From Oscillospiraceae bacterium (GTDB taxonomy: Bacteria > Bacillota > Clostridia > Oscillospirales > SIG627), in assembly GCA_015065085.1 (NCBI GenBank), contig SVQW01000002.1, forward strand, positions 62,001 to 126,000: a stretch of DNA of 64,000 nucleotides. The letters are read 5' to 3'. The notes under the pieces were generated by a model. It had not been told where the DNA came from, did not search any database, and was given only the letters and a program-made list of their open reading frames with translations. A program made the position numbers and the translations under genes. Of the stretch, positions 1 to 9,470 are shown one piece after another. How positions within the stretch are numbered: position 1 is the first letter of the stretch; each line of letters begins with the position of its first letter.

Positions 1-2309
1 CCGTTTGCAGCCTGACGTACAACAGAACCTATTGCAAAGAACTCGTCATCCACCGCAACATATGCATCGGTAATTGTTTCAATAGTACCGGTGAACACGT
101 TAAGAACATCGTAAGTCTTGTAGGTCTTACCGTTATCAAGAACCGTTCCATGAGAAAGAACTATTCTGTTACCGGTGTACTGGGTAGAACCTGCAAAATC
201 GTCGCCGTTGGTAAGGTAAGCAACAACAAGAGTGTAAACAGAGCTGTTTTCGTTCTTGCGGAGAACAGCGGATTGAAGCTTGCCGGAAGCATTTTCGGGC
301 ATGTTAACCTTGGTGTAACGCTTTACGCTTTCATACTCGCCCTCGGGAGAGAACTTAGCTACATACACCTCGGAGTTTTCGTCCAGATTGATATATTTAC
401 CGTCAATCTTGTAAAGTCCGGTGTAACGGTCATATTCAAGATTTCCGTTAACCTTGATTTCATGTTCCTCATCCTTGACAATTATTTCTGGATAAAGAAC
501 GTATTTACCGTCAATAGCATCGGTGATGGTAACAACACGGTGTATATACAGTGATATTTCATACTTTTCATGAATGGGCATTGTAACCGCCTTGCCATTC
601 ATGAAGCCGATGAAATTATTAACATTCTGTACAGCACCGGTCTCGGGATCAACACTTACCTCGCTGTCGCCCTCGTTAATAATAAACGCATAGCTGTAAG
701 GATTGTAGCCGATAGCATCGGAGCCTGTGGAGTAAAGAACCTTGTCATTCACAACATATATTGCTTTTTCAGCAGATTCAACAGTGAGATACTTACCGGA
801 ATGGTCAATATTCTTCACAGGGTTATTGGCAGTAGCATAAGTGACCACCATACCGTTGCCGAGGGTGTACTTAGTATTTTTACCTGTGCCGCGGCGAGAA
901 GCTACGTTGGTGATTTCAGGCTCAACAACTTCCTCGATTACGGTGAAGCCGCCTCTGTTGTACACCAGTACATAGTCCTTTTCTTCAGCCTCAGTGTTGA
1001 GAAGAATGTTTTCTTCGTCAATGGTTTCGGACTGAGATGCATCGGGATCTCTGAGGATGTATGCGCCCTTGGAGGTAATATCCTTGATCTGCTTGAAGGA
1101 CATTTCAAAAATGAGAACTATGTCATCCTTGCCGTCGTTATCAAGGTCAATTGTCTGCTGTGCGTATTTGCCGTTGCCACTGTAAAATACGGGGTATACT
1201 TCGGACAAGTCCTTGTCGGATGCGATGGGAGCGATAACGCCCTTGTCGGAAACGGTGTAAACAATTTCATGAACATTGTAATGTTTACCGTTTACGGAGA
1301 TAAGCTCGGGATTTCTCAGGTCTGTAGAAGAGGTGGTGTTCTTATCGGGCTCATCATAAGCCACTTCAAGCTCGGACTCGGTGTCGAGCGCGGAGGTGAT
1401 AACGGAGCCAAGAACAATCGAGTTCTTTTCACCGATTTTGCCTCTGGACATAACGCGCAGATATCCAAGAATATTGTCATCAGATTCGACATCCTCGCTT
1501 ATTTCAAGCTCGTCAAAGTCGTAATATACGCCTTTATTTGAAACCTCGCCCTTGGCGTTTACTTCCGCCAGGTAATAAGCATTCTTTTCGCCGGACTTGT
1601 TGTAACCATCAAGATTGAAGTTTTCTGTACCAACTATCTGATAGGTGATTTTTTTGAAGTTATAGATGTCTTCTGCAATGGTGAAGGGTCTTGTGGTGGT
1701 TATGGGGAAGTTTTCAAAGTAGATGGTCTCTTTTACTTCCTGTGCGTTAGGCGCCTCCAGTGCGTTGTAAAGTATCTTCGCCATTTCTCCTCTGGTAAGC
1801 AGCTTGTCAAACGCTATGCCCTCAAGACCTTCGGTAAGTCCTACGGTGCGTGCCTTGGTTATGTAACCCAAGGGATATGAAAGATTCTTATAACCGATAA
1901 GCCTTGTCACCATGGTAAGTGCATCCTGATAAATGATATTTTCGGAAGGCTCAAAGGTGGTTGGGGTGGTTCCGTCTACCACGCCCTGGTCATAGCACCA
2001 TGATATCATAGTATTGTAAAAAGGGTCGGTAAGGTCGGTGAAGGGGGTGAGATTCTGTCCGCCTTCATTGGAATATGTGGTATAAAGTCTGTACACGAGA
2101 GCCGCGAATTCTTCACGGGTCACCAGATCTTCGGGAGCGTATTCGGTTTCGGTTTTTCCGTGTATTACTCCCAGCGCAGTAAGGGTGCTGATAGCTTCAT
2201 ATGCATCGTGCTCAACACTTACATCGTTGAATGCCGATACAGAAAAAATGCTTAAAGCGCCCATAATTACAGCAAATACCATTGCCATAATGCGTTTTGA
2301 GTTTTTCAT
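1..2309 (-). CDS. SLH-domain surface protein (3' end outside window)
   Basis: Secreted surface protein, 769 codons visible, truncated at the window edge. Residues 1-26 form a signal peptide (basic start, hydrophobic core, cleavage near SVSA/FND). Residues 27 to about 190 hold three S-layer homology repeats with the usual features (FTDL..., TREEFAALVYRLY, LTRGEMAKILYNAL), which tether proteins to pyruvylated cell-wall polymer. The rest is beta-rich, with several repeats of the type NGKxYxV/DDKDG and no enzyme motif I recognise. The start at 2309 is backed by an AGGAGG about 9 bases upstream. It has its own sigma-A promoter (2381-2409), divergent from the his operon. Two more SLH proteins lie at 42649-46761. 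Family assignment is secure; the ligand or structural role of the C-terminal part is unknown. Confidence 0.85.
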   Translation of the reverse strand, partial: MKNSKRIMAMVFAVIMGALSIFSVSAFNDVSVEHDAYEAISTLTALGVIHGKTETEYAPEDLVTREEFAALVYRLYTTYSNEGGQNLTPFTDLTDPFYNTMISWCYDQGVVDGTTPTTFEPSENIIYQDALTMVTRLIGYKNLSYPLGYITKARTVGLTEGLEGIAFDKLLTRGEMAKILYNALEAPNAQEVKETIYFENFPITTTRPFTIAEDIYNFKKITYQIVGTENFNLDGYNKSGEKNAYYLAEVNAKGEVSNKGVYYDFDELEISEDVESDDNILGYLRVMSRGKIGEKNSIVLGSVITSALDTESELEVAYDEPDKNTTSSTDLRNPELISVNGKHYNVHEIVYTVSDKGVIAPIASDKDLSEVYPVFYSGNGKYAQQTIDLDNDGKDDIVLIFEMSFKQIKDITSKGAYILRDPDASQSETIDEENILLNTEAEEKDYVLVYNRGGFTVIEEVVEPEITNVASRRGTGKNTKYTLGNGMVVTYATANNPVKNIDHSGKYLTVESAEKAIYVVNDKVLYSTGSDAIGYNPYSYAFIINEGDSEVSVDPETGAVQNVNNFIGFMNGKAVTMPIHEKYEISLYIHRVVTITDAIDGKYVLYPEIIVKDEEHEIKVNGNLEYDRYTGLYKIDGKYINLDENSEVYVAKFSPEGEYESVKRYTKVNMPENASGKLQSAVLRKNENSSVYTLVVAYLTNGDDFAGSTQYTGNRIVLSHGTVLDNGKTYKTYDVLNVFTGTIETITDAYVAVDDEFFAIGSVVRQAAN

Positions 2310-2380
2310 GTAATATGTTCCTCCTAAATGTTTATGATGTTTTTATTGTCGTTTCGGGTTGTTTTCCTGTCGACGCGAAT

Positions 2381-2409
2381 ATGATACCACAAGTCAATTC
2401 GTTTGTCAA
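2381..2409 (-). promoter_or_regulatory. Sigma-A promoter of the SLH gene
   Basis: On the minus strand TTGACA (2409-2404), a 17-base spacer and TATCAT (2386-2381). The predicted leader to the ATG at 2309 is about 65 nt. Confidence 0.7.
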
Positions 2410-2663
2410 TGGATTTCGACCTTTTGTAGTATAACTGTAACGTACAGAACAAAAACAACGTGTTTTTGTATTTTCATGTAATCGCTTTGAAATATACCGA
2501 CCAGATTTTACAAGTATCACTTTACATTTTTATGTCTTTTCGGGCATTTTTACAAATTAATCGTTTTTACTGTTTTCGTATTGATTTTGTTACCTATTTA
2601 TAGTATAATATATAGGCACATTTAAAATTAACACTTTATTAATTTAATTTGTTAATACATTAC

Positions 2664-2692
2664 TTGACTAAAGTGTGATTTGGGTGTATAAT
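2664..2692 (+). promoter_or_regulatory. Sigma-A promoter of the his operon
   Basis: TTGACT (2664-2669), 17-base spacer, TATAAT (2687-2692). Transcription should start near 2699, about 40 nt before hisZ, leaving no room for a T-box leader. Regulation must therefore act on initiation or elsewhere. Confidence 0.75.
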
Positions 2693-2738
2693 TCTCTCAT
2701 AATTTATTGAGCCATATATTTTCACAGAGGTATATTAT

Positions 2739-3821
2739 ATGAACATAACGCTTGACACATTGCGCAAAGAAGAAGAAGTTGCTCTGAAGCTTCGTAGTCT
2801 TTATGAGAATTTAGGTTACAAGAAATTCAAAATGGCAAAATTTGAAGAATACAGTTTTTATGTTGAAAACATGAATTTTCTTCAAAGTCATAACATAATA
2901 GCTTTCAATGACGCAAACGGACGTCTTATGGCGCTCAAGCCCGACGTAACGCTAAGCATCGTAAAGAATACCAATGCCGCAGGCAGTGTCACCGAAAAGC
3001 TGTATTACAATGAAAACGTTTACCGCATGAACATGCAGGGACGCGAATACAAGGAAATAAACCAGACCGGTCTTGAGGTTATCGGAAATATCACTCCGTA
3101 CACCACTCTGGAAGTCGTGAACCTTGCCGCAAAAAGCCTTGAAATAATCCATAACGACTACATATTGGATGTTTCCCATATGGGCTATGTAATGGGTATG
3201 CTGGACGAGCTTGTACAGGACGATAATCTCAAATCAACTCTCGTCAAGTGCATCACCAAAAAAAATCTTCATGAGCTTGAAAAGGCTTGCAAAGAGAACG
3301 AAATTTCCGACGACACCACCAAAAAGCTGGGAATACTTGTTTCTTTAAGCGGCAGCTTTGCAAAGACACTTGAGAAAGCGCGTGCTTACGTTCTCAATCA
3401 GCGCATGCAGAACGCGTTGGACGAATTGGAAACACTTCTGGGCACCAACACATCAAAAATGCGTCTTGATTTTTCAATTATTAACGATATGAGCTACTAC
3501 AACGGAATTATTTTCCAGGGATATGTGGCACCTGTACCAAAAGCTGTGCTTTCAGGCGGACGTTATGACAACCTTCTGCAGAAGATGGGCAAAAGCAAGC
3601 TGTGTGCTATCGGATTTGCGGTATACTTTGATGAATTCGACCGCTATTTCAAGGCACATTGCGGTGCCAAAACAGATGTTGTTATCCTGTACAACCAAAA
3701 CACCGACCTTGCCGAGCTTTGGGCTAAAACCGCCGAGCTTTCTGAAAAAGGCAGTGTCCTTGTACTTGAAAATCTGCCCGAAAATGTTGAATATCTGCGT
3801 ACGGAGGATATGAGAAAATGA
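2739..3821 (+). CDS. hisZ: ATP phosphoribosyltransferase regulatory subunit HisZ
   Basis: Class II aminoacyl-tRNA-synthetase-like protein (360 aa, HisRS fold) that has no synthetase activity. It forms the hetero-octamer with short-form HisG and carries histidine feedback control of the first pathway step. HisRS-like motif 2 is visible as LMALKPDVTLSIVKN (around residue 68), and the C-terminal family motif as SGGRYDNLLQKMG. The anticodon-binding domain of true HisRS is absent. It is first in the operon, and its stop overlaps the hisG start (ATGA, 3818-3821), implying coupled, roughly equimolar synthesis. Adjacency to a 206-residue HisG makes HisZ rather than HisS the clear call. Confidence 0.93.
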   Translation: MNITLDTLRKEEEVALKLRSLYENLGYKKFKMAKFEEYSFYVENMNFLQSHNIIAFNDANGRLMALKPDVTLSIVKNTNAAGSVTEKLYYNENVYRMNMQGREYKEINQTGLEVIGNITPYTTLEVVNLAAKSLEIIHNDYILDVSHMGYVMGMLDELVQDDNLKSTLVKCITKKNLHELEKACKENEISDDTTKKLGILVSLSGSFAKTLEKARAYVLNQRMQNALDELETLLGTNTSKMRLDFSIINDMSYYNGIIFQGYVAPVPKAVLSGGRYDNLLQKMGKSKLCAIGFAVYFDEFDRYFKAHCGAKTDVVILYNQNTDLAELWAKTAELSEKGSVLVLENLPENVEYLRTEDMRK

Positions 3822-4438
3822 TAAATATTGCTTTACCAAAAGGTCGTCTGGGAGACAAGGTATATGAGCTTTTCTCCTCCATAGGCTACGATTGCAAAAG
3901 TATATACGAGGACAACAGAAAGCTTGTTTTTGAAAACAAAGAAAACGGTGTAAGATACCTGCTTATAAAGCCGTCCGACGTTGCCATATACGTGGAGCAC
4001 GGTGCCGCGGATATAGGCGTTGTCGGGAAGGACGTCATTCTGGAGACCAATCCCGATGTTTACGAGCTGTGCGACCTTAACTTAGGAAAATGCCGTCTGT
4101 GTGTTGCTGCTCCCAACAATTACACCGAGGACAAAAGCGCCGTACTCAGAGTTGCCACAAAGTACCCCAATGTGGCAAAGAGCTACTATCTTTCCAAAAA
4201 CCGCGAGATAGAAATCATAAAGCTCAACGGCTCGATAGAGCTTGCCCCTATTCTGGGACTTTCGGATGTCATCGTGGACATTGTGGAAACGGGAACAACA
4301 CTGGTGGAGAACAATCTGAGAGTGTTTGACGAAATAGCATACAGCAGTGCGCGTTTTATAGCCAACAAAAGCTCCTACAAATTCAACGAAAAAGAAATCA
4401 ATATCATGGTAGGTAAGATAAATGATAAAAATATTTGA
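3818..4438 (+). CDS. hisG: ATP phosphoribosyltransferase, short form HisG
   Basis: Condenses ATP with PRPP, the committed step of histidine synthesis. At 206 aa it is the short (HisG-S) form lacking the C-terminal regulatory domain, so it depends on HisZ encoded immediately upstream. Visible motifs: N-terminal ALPKGRLGDKVYELF, the substrate loop AIYVEHGAADIGVVGKD, and the PRPP-binding loop VDIVETGTTLVENNL near residues 150-165. It overlaps hisZ by 4 bases and hisD by 17 bases. Confidence 0.95.
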   Translation: MINIALPKGRLGDKVYELFSSIGYDCKSIYEDNRKLVFENKENGVRYLLIKPSDVAIYVEHGAADIGVVGKDVILETNPDVYELCDLNLGKCRLCVAAPNNYTEDKSAVLRVATKYPNVAKSYYLSKNREIEIIKLNGSIELAPILGLSDVIVDIVETGTTLVENNLRVFDEIAYSSARFIANKSSYKFNEKEINIMVGKINDKNI

Positions 4439-5708
4439 CATAAAGGATACGGATATTTCCTCCATCATCAAGCGCGACAACGAGTTTGACAGAAGTGTTG
4501 AAAATATCGTTGAGGACATAATCAAAAACGTACGTGCCAACGGCGACAAAGCACTTTTTGAATACTGCGAAAAATTCGACAAAGCAAAGCTCTCTTTTCT
4601 TGAAGTAACAAGCGAAGAAATTGACGAAGCCTACAACAGTGCCGAGCCGGAATTCATAAAAACTCTGGAAATGGCAAAGGCCAATATATATGATTATCAT
4701 CGCCGTCAGAAACGCGAAAACTTTGTCGTCAACGAAAAGGACGGCGTGATTATGGGTCAGCGTATTATACCCATAGAAAAAGCCGGACTTTATGTTCCAG
4801 GCGGTACTGCAAGTTACCCCAGCAGTGTGCTTATGAATTCCATTCCTGCAAAAATAGCGGGAGTCAGCCAGCTTGTAATGGTTACTCCGCCCGGCAGCGA
4901 TGGCAAAATTGCACCCGCCATACTCACAGCCGCAAAAGTTGCGGGGGTTGACCGCATATTCAAAGTCGGCGGCGCACAGGCTATTGCGGCATTGGCTTAC
5001 GGAACCGAGACAATCCCAAAGGTTGATACCATAGTAGGACCCGGAAATATTTTCGTTGCCACTGCAAAGCGCATGGTTTTCGGTACGGTTAACATTGATA
5101 TGGTGGCAGGTCCCAGCGAAATACTGGTGATTGCCGACGGTAAGGGAAATGCTTCACACATTGCCGCAGACCTGCTGTCACAGGCTGAGCACGACCGTCT
5201 TTCCAGCGCAATACTCATCACCGATTCTATGGATTTTGCAGTTAAAGTTCAAAATGAGCTGGAGGTACAGATTCCTCTGCTCCCACGTGCGGAAATAGCC
5301 CGTACTTCAATAGACAATAACGGAAAAATCATCATTGTCAAAGACCTGGCTCAGGCCGTCGATGTCAGCAATGCCATTGCCCCCGAGCACCTTGAGATAA
5401 GCACCGACGATCCCTTTGCGCTTCTCAACAGTGTTAAAAACGCAGGAAGTGTATTTCTCGGCAGAAATGTTCCCGAGGCACTGGGAGACTATTTTGCAGG
5501 TCCCAACCACACGCTCCCCACCAGCGGAACGGCACGTTTTTCCTCTCCCCTTTCCGTAGATGATTTTATCAAAAAATCCTCTTTCATTTACTACACCAAG
5601 GAAGCACTGGGACAGGTTCAGGAGCGTATTGTGGATTTTGCGCACCGAGAGGGGCTGGATGCCCATGCAAACAGCATTGCAATAAGATTCAAGGAGCAGA
5701 ATAAATAA
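4422..5708 (+). CDS. hisD: Histidinol dehydrogenase
   Basis: Zinc enzyme that oxidises L-histidinol to L-histidine with two NAD+ (last two steps). 428 aa, full length. Family motifs: AGLYVPGGTASYPSS, GPGNIFVATAKR, AGPSEILVIAD, the zinc-site SQAEHD, the catalytic APEHLE and the C-terminal GPNHTLPTSG. Its ATG lies inside the hisG 3' end. It sits between hisG and hisC as in many Clostridia. Confidence 0.96.
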   Translation: MIKIFDIKDTDISSIIKRDNEFDRSVENIVEDIIKNVRANGDKALFEYCEKFDKAKLSFLEVTSEEIDEAYNSAEPEFIKTLEMAKANIYDYHRRQKRENFVVNEKDGVIMGQRIIPIEKAGLYVPGGTASYPSSVLMNSIPAKIAGVSQLVMVTPPGSDGKIAPAILTAAKVAGVDRIFKVGGAQAIAALAYGTETIPKVDTIVGPGNIFVATAKRMVFGTVNIDMVAGPSEILVIADGKGNASHIAADLLSQAEHDRLSSAILITDSMDFAVKVQNELEVQIPLLPRAEIARTSIDNNGKIIIVKDLAQAVDVSNAIAPEHLEISTDDPFALLNSVKNAGSVFLGRNVPEALGDYFAGPNHTLPTSGTARFSSPLSVDDFIKKSSFIYYTKEALGQVQERIVDFAHREGLDAHANSIAIRFKEQNK

Positions 5709-6761
5709 ATGAGTAAATTCTTATCCTCAGCTTTCTCTGCGCTGGCACCCTACACCCCGGGCGAACAGCCGCAGAACAGAAAATATATAAAGCTTAACAC
5801 CAACGAAAGTCCCTTTCCGCCTGCACCCGGCGTTATCAAAGCCATTAATTCCGACAAGGTTTCGGAATTAAACCTCTATTCCGACCCCCAGGCATCAACA
5901 CTTATCAGTGCGATTGCCGAAAATTTCGGTGTGAGAGAAAATATGGTGGCTGTGGGAAACGGCTCAGATGAGCTTCTTGCCTTTTCCTTTATGGCATTTT
6001 GCGAAAAAGGCGTAGCTTATGCCGATATAACCTACGGGTTTTACGAAGTGTATGCAGAGCTTTTCGGACTTGACAGCAAGGTTATCCCCCTTTCTGATAA
6101 TTTTGAGGTTGTGCCCGAGGATTATTTTAACTTGGGACGCACAGTTTTTATTGCAAATCCCAACGCCCCTACCGGACTTACACTACCCATTTCAAAAATC
6201 GAAGAAATTCTGATAAATAACCGCGAAAATCTGGTCGTAATCGACGAAGCTTACGTTGATTTCGGCGGAGAAAGTGCAATAAAGCTGGTTGACAAATACG
6301 ACAACCTTCTGGTTATAGGTACATTTTCCAAATCCAGAAACCTTGCCGGCGCACGTATCGGATACGCCGTATCCAATCCGTCGGTTATAGAGGATCTTGG
6401 AAAAATGAAATTCTCCTTTAACCCCTACAACCTCAACCGTCTTTCCATTATTGCGGGTACCGAGTCTATGAAAGACCGCGCATATTTTGAAAAATGTACG
6501 GAGCTTATCAAACAGGCACGTGCTTTTGCGATAAAAGAGCTTAGCGACCTTGGCTTTGATATTCTTGACTCGAAAGCCAATTTCATTTTTGCCCGTAGCA
6601 ATAAAATAAGCGGAAACGATTACTACCTAAAGCTTAAGGATCACGGCATACTTGTAAGATGGTTCAACCGTGACAGAATACGCAACTTCGTACGCATCAC
6701 CATCGGCACAGAAGAACAGATGCAGGCACTTATTGATGCCACACGTGAAATACTCAGTTAA
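5709..6761 (+). CDS. hisC: Histidinol-phosphate aminotransferase
   Basis: Class I/II PLP-dependent aminotransferase (350 aa) converting imidazole-acetol phosphate to histidinol phosphate. N-terminal LNTNESPFPPAPGV substrate motif, NPNAPTG cofactor motif, IDEAYVDF with the PLP-ring Asp/Tyr, and the Schiff-base lysine in GTFSKSRNLAGARIGY. It starts directly after the hisD stop and is followed by a good RBS for hisB. Confidence 0.95.
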   Translation: MSKFLSSAFSALAPYTPGEQPQNRKYIKLNTNESPFPPAPGVIKAINSDKVSELNLYSDPQASTLISAIAENFGVRENMVAVGNGSDELLAFSFMAFCEKGVAYADITYGFYEVYAELFGLDSKVIPLSDNFEVVPEDYFNLGRTVFIANPNAPTGLTLPISKIEEILINNRENLVVIDEAYVDFGGESAIKLVDKYDNLLVIGTFSKSRNLAGARIGYAVSNPSVIEDLGKMKFSFNPYNLNRLSIIAGTESMKDRAYFEKCTELIKQARAFAIKELSDLGFDILDSKANFIFARSNKISGNDYYLKLKDHGILVRWFNRDRIRNFVRITIGTEEQMQALIDATREILS

Positions 6762-6771
6762 GGAGACTAAT

Positions 6772-7362
6772 ATGAGAACTTCAACAATTCAGCGCAAAAC
6801 AGCCGAAACAGATATAAAAATCGAGCTTAATCTGGACGGAAGCGGACAGAGCTCCATTTCCACGGGATGCGGATTTCTCAACCACATGCTCACACTTTTT
6901 GCCAAGCACGGACGCTTTGACCTTAATGTATCCTGCAAGGGCGATACGGATGTGGATTTCCACCACACCACCGAGGATATCGGTATAGCACTCGGTCAGG
7001 CTCTAAAAGAATGTGTAGGCGACGGTGCGGGCATAACGCGCTATGCAGATATTGTGCTCCCCATGGACGAGGCGCTGATTCTTGCAGCAGTGGATGTTTG
7101 CGGACGTTCATATCTGGGCTTTGGACTTGAATTGAAAGCCGGCAAAGTCGGTGATTTCGACACAGAGCTGGTAAACGAATTTTTTGCGGCGTTGGTGGGA
7201 AATTTTCCCATTTCTTTGCACATAAAGCAGCTTGACGGAAAGAACACCCACCACATTATTGAGGGTGCTTTCAAGGCCGTGGCGCGTGTACTGAGCGCGG
7301 CACTGAAAATAAACAGTGACACCGCAGGTGAAATCCCTTCAACAAAAGGTAAATTATTTTAG
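6772..7362 (+). CDS. hisB: Imidazoleglycerol-phosphate dehydratase
   Basis: Monofunctional IGPD (196 aa), which dehydrates imidazoleglycerol phosphate. Manganese-binding motifs HHTTEDIGIALG and THHIIEGAFKA are present, along with the FLNHML segment. The ATG at 6772 follows AAGGAG at proper spacing; an in-frame ATG at 6670 lies inside hisC and is not used. The N-terminal phosphatase domain found in the enterobacterial fusion HisB is absent, so another histidinol-phosphatase is needed (see 20496-21341). Confidence 0.95.
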   Translation: MRTSTIQRKTAETDIKIELNLDGSGQSSISTGCGFLNHMLTLFAKHGRFDLNVSCKGDTDVDFHHTTEDIGIALGQALKECVGDGAGITRYADIVLPMDEALILAAVDVCGRSYLGFGLELKAGKVGDFDTELVNEFFAALVGNFPISLHIKQLDGKNTHHIIEGAFKAVARVLSAALKINSDTAGEIPSTKGKLF

Positions 7363-7374
7363 GAAAGGTATCAT

Positions 7375-7971
7375 ATGATAGCTATTATAGATTACGGCGT
7401 AGGCAACCTGTTTTCCCTCTCCTCTTCTTTGGAGCACCTTGGGCTTGATTGTGTTATAACCAACGACCGTGAAACCATTAAAAATGCAGAAAAAATAATC
7501 CTACCCGGTGTAGGTGCTTTTTCGGATGCACGTGCTCTTCTCAAAAAGGACGGGCTGGATGATTTTTTGATAGAGCAGGCAAAGAGCGGTAAGCCGTTTT
7601 TCGGGATCTGCCTCGGAATGCAGTTACTTTTCGATAAAAGCTTTGAATACGGCGTGCATGAAGGTCTGGGACTTATAAAGGGAGAAATACGTCCTATTCC
7701 CACTGCTCTGAAAATCCCGCACATCGGTTGGAATTCTCTGAATTTTGAAAAGGACGACCCTCTGCTTAAATACATAAAAAACGGTGATTATGTTTATTAT
7801 GTTCATTCCTACTGTGCAATGGACTGTGAAGAAAGCCTTGTGGCATCCTCCGATTACGGCACGAAGGTCACGGGTATAGTCAGAAACGGCAATGTGTGCG
7901 GTACACAGTTCCATCCCGAAAAAAGCGGAGCTGTGGGACTTAACATTCTCAAAGCCTTCGGCGAAATGTAA
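7375..7971 (+). CDS. hisH: Imidazole glycerol phosphate synthase glutaminase subunit HisH
   Basis: Class I glutamine amidotransferase (198 aa) supplying ammonia to HisF. The nucleophile elbow GICLGMQ carries Cys79, and the triad is completed by His180 and Glu182 in FHPEKS near the C terminus. Separated from hisB by 12 bases with an AGGAAAGGT RBS. Confidence 0.95.
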   Translation: MIAIIDYGVGNLFSLSSSLEHLGLDCVITNDRETIKNAEKIILPGVGAFSDARALLKKDGLDDFLIEQAKSGKPFFGICLGMQLLFDKSFEYGVHEGLGLIKGEIRPIPTALKIPHIGWNSLNFEKDDPLLKYIKNGDYVYYVHSYCAMDCEESLVASSDYGTKVTGIVRNGNVCGTQFHPEKSGAVGLNILKAFGEM

Positions 7972-7983
7972 AAGGAGAACGGT

Positions 7984-8697
7984 ATGAAAATTTTTCCCGC
8001 AATTGACTTGCGCTTCGGCAATGTTGTGCGTCTTTCAAAAGGTGACTACAATGCCATGAATACATACAGCGAAGATCCCCGTGAGATAGTGAGACTTTTC
8101 AAATCAAAGGGTGCCGAGTATCTGCATATTGTTGACCTGGACGGTGCAAAGGACGGTAAGCCCACGAATTTCGAGGCAGTGAAAGCAATTATTTCCGAGG
8201 GTGGTCTGTTCACCGAGGTGGGTGGCGGAATACGTAATGAGCAACGGATTTGCGACTATCTTTCCATGGGCGTTTCCCGTGTTATTCTGGGAACAGCTGC
8301 AGTGGCGGATTTTGATTTTACTTGCCGAATGGTTGAAAAGTACGGTGAAAAAATCGCCATCGGCGTAGACGCGCGCGACGGAAAGGTTGCCGTAAGCGGT
8401 TGGCTTGAAACCTCCGGGCAGAATTCGGTGGATTTCTGTAAAAAACTTGCAGAGGTTGGTGTAAAAACCGTTATTTACACCGACATTTCCAAGGACGGAA
8501 TGCTAAGCGGAACAAACCTTGAGGTATACAAAACTCTGAGCACTATAAAAGGCCTTGATATTGTAGCTTCCGGCGGAATTTCCTTTGAAAGCGAAATCAC
8601 TCAGCTTAAGGATATGGGAATTTACGGTGCTATTGTAGGCAAAGCAATATATGAAAACAAACTGCAGCTCGACAAGGCTATTGAGCTGGCAAAATAA
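7984..8697 (+). CDS. hisA: ProFAR isomerase HisA
   Basis: (beta/alpha)8-barrel isomerase (237 aa), an Amadori rearrangement of ProFAR to PRFAR. Catalytic Asp8 in FPAIDLRFG, the second acid in VYTDISKDGMLSG, and phosphate-binding VASGGIS and GAIVGKAIY loops are visible. The paralogous hisF lies downstream. RBS AAAGGAG. Confidence 0.95.
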   Translation: MKIFPAIDLRFGNVVRLSKGDYNAMNTYSEDPREIVRLFKSKGAEYLHIVDLDGAKDGKPTNFEAVKAIISEGGLFTEVGGGIRNEQRICDYLSMGVSRVILGTAAVADFDFTCRMVEKYGEKIAIGVDARDGKVAVSGWLETSGQNSVDFCKKLAEVGVKTVIYTDISKDGMLSGTNLEVYKTLSTIKGLDIVASGGISFESEITQLKDMGIYGAIVGKAIYENKLQLDKAIELAK

Positions 8698-8707
8698 AGG
8701 AACAGGT

Positions 8708-9466
8708 ATGATTACAAAAAGAATTATCCCCTGCCTTGATGTACGTAACGGCAGAGTAGTCAAGGGAACCAATTTTGAGGGCATAAAGGACGTAGAGGAT
8801 CCCGTAGAGCTTGCAAAATTCTACAACGCAAGCGGCGCAGACGAGCTTGTTTTTTACGATATAACCGCAAGCTACGAAGGGCGCGGACTGTTTGTGGATG
8901 TGCTGAAAAAGGTGGCGTCCGAAATATTTATTCCGCTGACGGTAGGCGGAAGTATAAACACCACCGATGACTTTGACCGCGTCCTAAAATGCGGTGCGGA
9001 CAAGGTCAGTGTAAACTCAGGAGCGATAAAAGACCCGTCACTTATTTCGGCGGCGGCAAAAAAGTACGGTAACCAGTGCGTTGTTCTTTCCATGGATGTG
9101 AAGCGAGTGGACGGTAAATTCACGGTTTTTGCCAAGGGCGGACGTGAAAACACGGGCATAGATGCGCTGGAATGGGCCGTTTTCGGCGAGAAAAACGGTG
9201 CAGGCGAATTGGTTGTCAACAGCATTGATACCGACGGTGTAAAAGGCGGGTTTGATCTTGAGATGCTGAGCGCCATCGGAGATAAAGTAAATATCCCCAT
9301 AATCGCAAGCGGCGGTGCCGGAAATATGGAGCATTTTGATACGTTGTTTAAAACCGTACCCAGAGTGGATGCAGGTCTTGCCGCTTCAATATTCCACTAT
9401 CGTCAGGTAGCTATCAAGGATTTGAAGAATTACCTTAAAAACAATAACATTGAAATGAGGATTTAG
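8708..9466 (+). CDS. hisF: Imidazole glycerol phosphate synthase cyclase subunit HisF
   Basis: (beta/alpha)8-barrel cyclase (252 aa). It uses ammonia from HisH to form imidazole glycerol phosphate and AICAR. Asp11 in IPCLDVRNGRVVKG and the second catalytic Asp in VLSMDVKRVDG are present, as are TVGGSI and IASGGAG phosphate loops. The start at 8708 follows AAAGGAAC; a longer reading from 8651 would overlap hisA and adds non-family residues. Confidence 0.95.
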   Translation: MITKRIIPCLDVRNGRVVKGTNFEGIKDVEDPVELAKFYNASGADELVFYDITASYEGRGLFVDVLKKVASEIFIPLTVGGSINTTDDFDRVLKCGADKVSVNSGAIKDPSLISAAAKKYGNQCVVLSMDVKRVDGKFTVFAKGGRENTGIDALEWAVFGEKNGAGELVVNSIDTDGVKGGFDLEMLSAIGDKVNIPIIASGGAGNMEHFDTLFKTVPRVDAGLAASIFHYRQVAIKDLKNYLKNNNIEMRI

Positions 9467-9470
9467 TGAC

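Larger units (their letters stand above)
2310..2738. other. Divergent intergenic region between SLH gene and his operon
   Basis: AT-rich spacer with two back-to-back sigma-A promoters (2381-2409 minus, 2664-2692 plus). Between them (2410-2663) I see no gene and no convincing structured RNA. In particular the his leader is only about 40 nt, too short for a T-box or a classical his attenuator. Confidence 0.6.

Noticed and set aside
150..1541. Plus-strand open frames inside the first SLH gene
   Set aside because: They are antisense to a gene with signal peptide, SLH repeats, RBS and promoter; their translations are cysteine/valine-rich shadow sequences with no RBS.
2332..2520. 62-residue minus-strand frame upstream of the SLH gene
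   Set aside because: It spans the SLH promoter, has no RBS and resembles nothing; it would be upstream of the transcription start.
2693..2738. T-box or his leader-peptide attenuator before hisZ
   Set aside because: The leader after the mapped promoter is only about 40 nt and has no histidine-rich leader frame or T-box sequence.
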